Shown: positions 58,149 to 64,000 of the stretch, piece by piece
How positions within the stretch are numbered: the first letter of the stretch is position 1
Layout of the letters: every line of letters begins with the position of its first letter
Source: Myrica gale
Taxonomy: Eukaryota > Streptophyta > Magnoliopsida > Fagales > Myricaceae
Direction of reading: 5' to 3'
NCBI GenBank assembly: GCA_963930655.1
Contig: OZ005602.1
Coordinates: forward strand, 21,031,840 to 21,095,839
DNA length: 64,000 bases
The notes under the pieces: model-generated
What the model was told of the DNA's origin: nothing
The model's database searches: none
Seen by the model: the letters and a program-made list of their open reading frames with translations, nothing else
Position numbers and translations under genes: made by a program

Positions 58149-58889
58149 AATGTCTAGTGATTGACCAAATTCAAATTAACCATGAAATTTATAATCTGGA
58201 TGGGATTCATGCACTGATGCAAGACCAAAATGAAGTGGGTTCCGTCAACTCCGCATATACCCCTATGTTTGTTTGTTAAAATTTTGAAGAATATTCTTAA
58301 AAATTTTAAGAATATTTTAAATATTTAGATTTATTAGAATTTGTGAAAGGTTTAGAACGTGTGTAAATATTAAAAATTTTAAAATGCACATTTAATTTGT
58401 TAGAAATTTTGATATCCCAATATTTTGAATATCAAACATCACCCTAAAATCGTCACACCATTGTAGAGCACTCAACAATTTGAAAGGACCTTTCAAATAA
58501 TTATTTAGAAAATGGGCGAAATGGCCAGCTCACTTTTAAGCAGACACGTAACGTCAAAGTGAAATATACATAATTGTACTTTTCTCAAACGTGACAAATC
58601 ACGATGATAAAGCCCTTAGATTTGGCATATAGATATGACCAGCAAATAATGATGAATTCAAGACACTATTATTGCTCTATTGGTTTCAACTAAAACTATT
58701 TTGGCTATAAATTACTCTGCCAGTTCTCACGGGCCTCCTATGGTTTGGAACAATTTCTAATTTAGTCCATCCGTTCACTTAGAAGACAAAAATTGCCGAT
58801 GTGGTTAACGTCTACCACATCAGGTCCAATGAAAAATAAACACACATTAGTGGAAGTTGATTTTGAAAAATCAGTTTAGACCCTAATAA
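58149..58889. other. AT-rich stretch, no gene recognised
   Basis: An imperfect foldback around 58262-58440 (TGTTTGTTTGTTAAAATTTTG and ATCAAACATCACC) is probably an old MITE. No coding domain is seen. Confidence 0.35.
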
Positions 58890-58996
58890 CACTTAGAGTG
58901 AGTGAATATGTGTTTTCCCTCCAATTAACAAATCAATAGCGATTTTAAAACATGTTCTAAAATTGTTTAGTCTAGATATGCATAATAATCAACTCA

Positions 58997-59204
58997 ATCA
59001 ACAAATAGGCAGTGGAAAATTAAATAAACTTCAATCACACAAAAAGACAAGAATTTGGTGATGACCTGGAAAACCTTTGAAACACCATTCAAAGTAAAAA
59101 ATCAACAAATAGGCAGTGGAAAATTAAATAAACTTCAATCACACAAAGAGACAAGAATTTGGTGATGACCTGGAAAACCTTTGAAACACCATTCAAAGTA
59201 AAAA
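58997..59204. repeat. Tandem duplication, 104-bp unit, two copies
   Basis: 58997-59100 and 59101-59204 are nearly identical (one visible difference, AAAAAG against AAAGAG). The near identity points to a recent event inside the LTR. Confidence 0.93.
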
Positions 59205-59634
59205 CTATTCTGGGCTAGCAGCCACCTATAATCCACTAATAAGAAAACCTTACAAACAATGATTCAAACACAGACAACCCCTGTTGTTTGACTCTGACAA
59301 CCCTGATGTAATAATCTAAGTCTCCCTGCTTAGACCCCCTCAGTGCGGCATTCCCCTCAAATCTTTGAGGATCTTCTTATGGATTCTTCACCGAACACTC
59401 TTGTTCAACACCATGAAAGTTACAAAAATATTTTATCGAAGAATAGAACAACTCTTCAATCTTAAAGCACAAATCTTCTTGGGTTTTTCTCTCAAGGAAG
59501 GAGGCACTAGTATACTTAATGGAAGCCTCAATACCCTTTAAGACGGCCTCCCACGAAACCTAGTAGGGTTTCCTAACATTTCAAAAGGAAATTCCAAAAA
59601 TTCAGGGATTTTTGAAATTCGTCGGCAGTCGCTC

Positions 59635-59815
59635 GAGTGCTTGTCAAACACTTGTCCAACGCTCGTCAAACGTTGTGACTCTGTCTGTATTTTTTCAAAG
59701 GTCGCTCAAGCGCTTGTCAAACGCTGGTCAAATGTGATGACTTTGTCTGAATGTTTTTCGAGGGCGTTCGAGCGCTTGTTGAACGTTGGTTGAACGTGAT
59801 GAAGACTTTGGACAG
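59635..59815. repeat. Tandem array in LTR, about 60-70 bp units, three copies
   Basis: Units contain GCTCGAGTGCTTGTCAAAC, GCTCAAGCGCTTGTCAAACG or GTTCGAGCGCTTGTTGAACG followed by GTGATGA-CTTTGTCTG-like text. The same units recur in the opposite orientation at 63920-64000. Confidence 0.8.
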
Positions 59816-59915
59816 ACCATCAACTCTAACTCTTGAACAAATGTGGGGACCAAATATAGAACTCGATCAAGACATATTTTGACATGGAGTTATGTCAATA
59901 CAAAATGCACTAACA

Positions 59916-61794
59916 AACTCCCCCTTTGGCAATTTCGTGACAAAACTCACATCTATAAAATAAACAAAACAAAGATCTTTGTCAATCACCAAATCAATGA
60001 TCTAAATACATAAGTATCAACCCTATGACATAAAAGACGTGTTCAAGAGTCTTTGAATTAGTTACCTGAAAACATACTCTCAAAGACCAAGTGAAAGCAT
60101 AGAGAATCAACATGTATATAGAATTAGCAAATGAACTACATTAACAAAACATTACTCCCCCTTAATCTATGCTCCCAGTTATTCATAAATTGCTCCCCTT
60201 ATTCTATTCTTTCAGTTATTAATTAAAACTCTTCTCCCTTTTTTGTCACAAATGGACAAAGGGAAAACAAATGTCATAGCTCATTGAGAAAATACAATGC
60301 GTGGAAACATGAAAATGAACATCAACCAACATAAGAAGTGCATATCACAAATAAGATAAAATAAAAGCATAACAAAGGCTCGATGAACCAAAACCTACAA
60401 CAATCCACAAATGAAGAGATAGAATAAGAAAGGCAACACACAATGTGATACTGAGATAAGGAAAAATTATTGAAAATAGCAAATGATCAAATGCCAAAAA
60501 TCAGCACAAACTTCATAGAACTAAGAGACATAACCAAAATTCTCAAGAGGATGGAAAATCAATACAAGCTCATTGTATGATCATAGAAAAAAATATTCAT
60601 TGATTTTTTGTCACACATCTTTAGACGGTTTTAACATCAATAATTAAAAAATATGAATTGCATACGTGTGAAATACGAAACACAATCAGAGAGGCTTAAA
60701 ACCTTAATTTTGTGAGGGAGGTCAAAGCTACAAATGAAACCATGAGTGAAAAGAGAGACATATCACACCAGATGAAAGTCAAACTCAATGCCACTAGGAC
60801 CTGAATATGCAACTTTGTTGCTTGTTTTTCTCCCCCTAAATATTTTGCGTCTTTTGCTTTTGCTTTTGCTTTTTCTGTTGCTTTTGTATATCTTTTCTTT
60901 TCTAGAATAGTAACAACTTCTTTTGAAGTGAAGATAATCTTTTGGAGCCTTTGACTCTTAGAATGACAATGAATAAGGTCAGCTAGTCAAAGGTCAATTC
61001 AGTCTGATGAACATGATCTCTTTCACTTGTAGTTGCAGACCCAAAACTCAAACATGCGGTCAAGCCTCATCTAACCATATTCAATGTGCATTGTGATTGA
61101 TTATGACAAATATACATTTGAAAATCATGTCAGCTAATACTAAAAAGAGACAATAGGCATGATTTTCAAATCATATTATAATCCAAACATAAATTGAGAA
61201 AGTATGTAAAAGATCATGCTCGAAAAATCTTAAGTATGTCAAGTAGGTCAATGTCAAATGTGCTAACAAAAGGCGCACAACAATCATCAATTTTTTAACA
61301 AAATATATATTTTTTAAAAAAAACTGAAACAGGTAAATAAAAGCTCATGAACTCACAAGATAAACAAACACACAAGAACATTAATATAAAAACAAAATAT
61401 AAATGCAACCTATGCTAAGGCAAGGAAGAAAAGAAAATACTCAGGAAGAACACATACCAATAGTCTTCATGTTGGCTAATCGGTTTTCATCTAAATCTTC
61501 TTGACAAATGTTGATTGTTTGGTCAAGTTCTCCAACTTTGCATTTATAATCATGTTGTTCTTAGTGAGAATCTTGACTTGATTCACAAGATTTGTATGCT
61601 CAGTGCTGCAGAAAGAGTCACTATGTATGTGCTCTTGTGCTTTCAATTTAAAACAATTAGGTCTGATAGGACTTATTTTTCCACAAAAAATGACACGTAA
61701 GAACAAACCGATGTAAAGTGAGTGATTTATATGGAACAATACGAGAATGAATATTCATAGACCGAGAGTTAGTCTTTCTACTTTCACTTACCTT
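59916..61794 (-). other. 3' non-coding part of SIRE-like relic
   Basis: On the minus strand there are several AAGGGGGAG or GGGGAGCAA phrases (60160-60245) typical of the 3' region of large SIRE/Maximus elements. There is no reverse transcriptase, integrase or RNase H, so pol is missing between gag and this region. A short coiled-coil-like frame lies at 61491-61739. Confidence 0.55.
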
Positions 61795-63297
61795 TTACTG
61801 AAGAGCTTTAACTTCTACTTGTTTGACTGGCAATGATGCTAGAACGAATACAGTCGTTGAAGTTGATGCACCACTCAACTTGTTGTAGCCCAAACCTTTC
61901 CAATTTCCAAGTGTTGCTCTCAGGCTTAACATGTGGTCGAGTTTTTTAGACCCACTAGAGAATTGCTGAAGTTGAGCATTAGATTTCTCTAGTTTGCACT
62001 CTAAGTCTTTGACTTCAGCTTCAAGGGTCAAGTTCTTCAGTTTCATGTCATCAGATAACTTGATGTATTCTGTCATCAGATAACTTGATGTATTCTTCAA
62101 GCGTGACAGTGAGGTCATCCCTTTCAATTTGATTCTCATGAAGTTTCTCTAGGGTTCTTTTATTTACCTTGTGCAGTTTCAGGCTTTCCCTAAAGAGCTT
62201 GTCATACACCTCTTGCAAGCTTTCTTCAGCATCAGATGCATTCTCAGATGTCTCCGTTCCATAGCTAATATCCTGCAAATCACAATTAGCAGTACTAGCC
62301 ATAAAAGCCATAAAATTTACCTGTTCTTCTTCTCCATCACTGCTGGAATTTGAAGATTCGTCGTTACTCAATGAAGCATTCATAACTTTTCCTTTCGACT
62401 TAAGATATGTTGGGCACTCTGATCTGACATGGCCAGACCCTTGACACTCAAAACAAGTCAATTTTATTTTTATTTTTGGACTCAGTAGCAAAGTTCTTAA
62501 CTCTCTTCTCCTTTCTGATCTCACTTGAACTACCACGATTCTTTCCAACACCTTTATTAAATCTTCTTTGATCATCCTTTGATCTCAAAATCTTTCTGAA
62601 TTTTTTGACTAGAGCACTAAAGTTCTCATCATCTAGAGATTCATCTGACTCAGAACAAACTTCTTCTTTACTAGATCTCATGGCAATAGACTTGTTCTTC
62701 TTAGGCTGAGGTAGTGTCTGTTCATAGGTTTGTAGAGATCCAACTAGTTTTTCAATCTTCTACGTGTCCAAGTCTTTACTTTCCTCAATTGCTGTAACTT
62801 TGGGTCTGAATCTTTCAGGAAGAGATCTCATAACTTTTCTCACAACTCTACTTTCTAATATTCTCTCTCCTAGATTGTAGCTCGAGTTAATTATGTCATT
62901 TAGCTTTGCATATAACTCATCAAATGTCTTATCTTCATTCATTCGAATTTCTTCAAATTTTGTAGTCAACAACTGAAGTTTCGAGTTTTTTACAGTCTTG
63001 GTACCTTCATGAGTAGTCTCTAAATCTCTCAAGCTTCCTTAGAAGTTTCACACAAAGATATTCGTTTAAACTCATCAGCAGTTACTACCATAAAAATAGA
63101 ATGTAACTATTCCAATTACATTCACTGATGTCACTAATTGTCCAGACACTAATATCTTTTGGCGTTTTAACACCTTTAACACAAGATCTCTGGGCACGTT
63201 CATCAAGAGATTTCAGAAAGGTTTTCATACGCACTTTCTAGTACGCATAATTGCTTCAATCAAAATATGGAGGAACAAGCAATGACTGACTTTTTTC
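61795..63297 (-). pseudogene. SIRE-like copia gag, broken
   Basis: The start near 63297 reads MEKSQSLLVPP. Degenerate text with stops follows up to 63032. Then comes the UBN2-type capsid block (SKLQLLTTKFEEIRM, SLPERFRPKVTAIEE), a CCHC knuckle CFECQGSGHVRSEC, an acidic serine-rich stretch and a coiled-coil C-terminus (LEAEVKDLECKLEKSNAQLQ). A 26-bp tandem duplication near 62046-62097 breaks the frame. Several other stops are present. Gag coats the retrotransposon RNA. This copy cannot encode it. Confidence 0.8.
62046..62097. repeat. 26-bp tandem duplication in gag
   Basis: ATCAGATAACTTGATGTATTC with its flanking TGTC is repeated exactly head to tail. Because 26 is not a multiple of three, it shifts the gag frame. 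Confidence 0.9.
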
Positions 63298-63306
63298 CAT
63301 CTAGAC

Positions 63307-63919
63307 TAGGGCTGCACAATGCCCCTGAAAAATTCTGGTGGCACCGGCACCGGTTAGGCCGACCGGGTAGAACCGCCGGTGGCATCGGTGTAGGTTTAGT
63401 TTTTTGAAAAAACCGGCGGTTCTACCCGGTGCCGGTTAAACTGGGATAAACCATGATTTTTTTTTAGTTTTGTTTCAACTCAAGACGTAGTATTCTAGAA
63501 GCATGACAAGGTCTACTCAATAGTTTAGTTTCCCCTGAATATTTGAGATTTATTGTTGGTTTTGTCTAATCAAATACTTACATTCAAGTTACCAAGAAAC
63601 TTGCTAGGTGAATGAACTATTTATTTAGAATTTTGGTAGAAAAAATTACAAATTTATTGTATTTAGAAGGGTATATATGAAGACATTGGAATCATAATTA
63701 AAGAGTTTAATGTCAAACTTTGGTAAGTACATCGCATTATATAAGTCAAGAGGTCGAGATTCTACCACGAAAAATTGACAAATCACAGTATGAGTTTAAG
63801 AGTTTTTATGAAATTTTAACAAATTGTCTAAATTTATCATTTATAAAATTGACAAATCATTATTAAATTTATACCATGCTTGCAAAATCAGTTACTCAAT
63901 TACATTTTAGTTAAAAAAT
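63307..63919. mobile_element. hAT-type end and AT-rich body
   Basis: TAGGGCTGCACAATG at 63307 resembles the hAT ends at 20463, 23838 and 32354. Subterminal CACCGGCACCGG and a GGTTCTACCCGG palindrome follow. The other end is not found in the window. The element sits just upstream of the gag start. Confidence 0.5.
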
Positions 63920-64000
63920 TCAGACGGAGTCATCACGTTTGACCAGCGTTTGACAAGCGCTCGAGCGCCCTTTGAAAAAATTCAGACAGAGTCATCACGT
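63920..64000 (+). repeat. LTR-type tandem units in inverted orientation, cut by window edge
   Basis: CAGACGGAGTCATCACGTTT and GACAAGCGCTCGAGCGCCC repeat the units at 59635-59815 but in the opposite orientation. This is the start of another LTR or an inverted segment that continues beyond the window. Confidence 0.6.

Larger units (their letters stand above)
58890..59915 (-). mobile_element. 3' LTR of a SIRE-like copia relic
   Basis: On the minus strand it starts TGTTAGTGCATTTTGTATTG directly after the polypurine tract CCAAAGGGGGAG (59929-59918). It carries an array of GCTCGAGCGCTTGTCAAACG units and a 104-bp tandem duplication. Near its end the text CACATATTCACTCACTCTAA matches the usual SIRE LTR tail. 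The outer boundary is approximate. Confidence 0.65.

Overview
The window looks like nuclear DNA from a flowering plant, most likely a eudicot. It is AT-rich and dense with transposable elements. It carries intron-split single-copy plant genes (TIM9, OEP16-1, an MBD5/6-type methyl-CpG-binding protein, a GH17/X8 glucanase, a mitochondrial-type PPR protein, a DUF1677 protein). The species cannot be fixed from sequence alone. There is no sign of a bacterial, organellar or viral genome, and I saw no rRNA, tRNA gene or CRISPR array.

Gene islands, left to right: a PPR gene at 3673-6834 (+), with a 728-bp inverted-repeat element in its intron and a one-base frameshift; OEP16-1 at 7508-9098 (-), six exons; TIM9 at 14451-15955 (+), two exons; a GPI-type beta-1,3-glucanase at 27915-29978 (-), three exons; a DUF1677 gene at 36195-36593 (-); and an MBD5/6-like gene at 41669-49943 (+), whose first intron holds a nearly full-length LINE. 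Broken host-derived sequences are a TIC55-like first exon (18.0-18.3 kb), two exons of a chloroplast zinc-finger protein (25.2-25.7 kb), an oleosin relic (31.7-32.1 kb) and a PPR relic close to Arabidopsis At4g11690 (37.4-38.6 kb).

Most of the rest is mobile DNA. hAT-type elements can be delimited with 8-bp target-site duplications (TSDs) at 17012-18778, 20036-20463, 23480-23838 and 32354-34540. There is a Harbinger-type MITE with TTA duplications (22078-22608), several foldback/Mutator-like elements (785-1183, 4595-5322, 16895-18941, 20499-21185, 54935-58148), a TRIM-like element (40863-41553), two SINE-like copies, an L1-type LINE (about 43067-48636), a decayed Ty1/copia element with both LTRs (50179-54183) and a SIRE-like copia relic that keeps gag and a 3' LTR but no pol (58.9-63.3 kb).

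The most interesting theme is movement of host gene pieces by DNA transposons. The TIC55 exon lies inside a hAT element with matching TSDs, which itself split an older foldback element. The zinc-finger exons lie between 45-bp inverted termini. A 3.2-kb element at 54935-58148 has about 170-bp inverted ends and an unexplained exon-like core. I saw no convincing new multi-gene system. The genes are independent housekeeping genes embedded in nested transposons.
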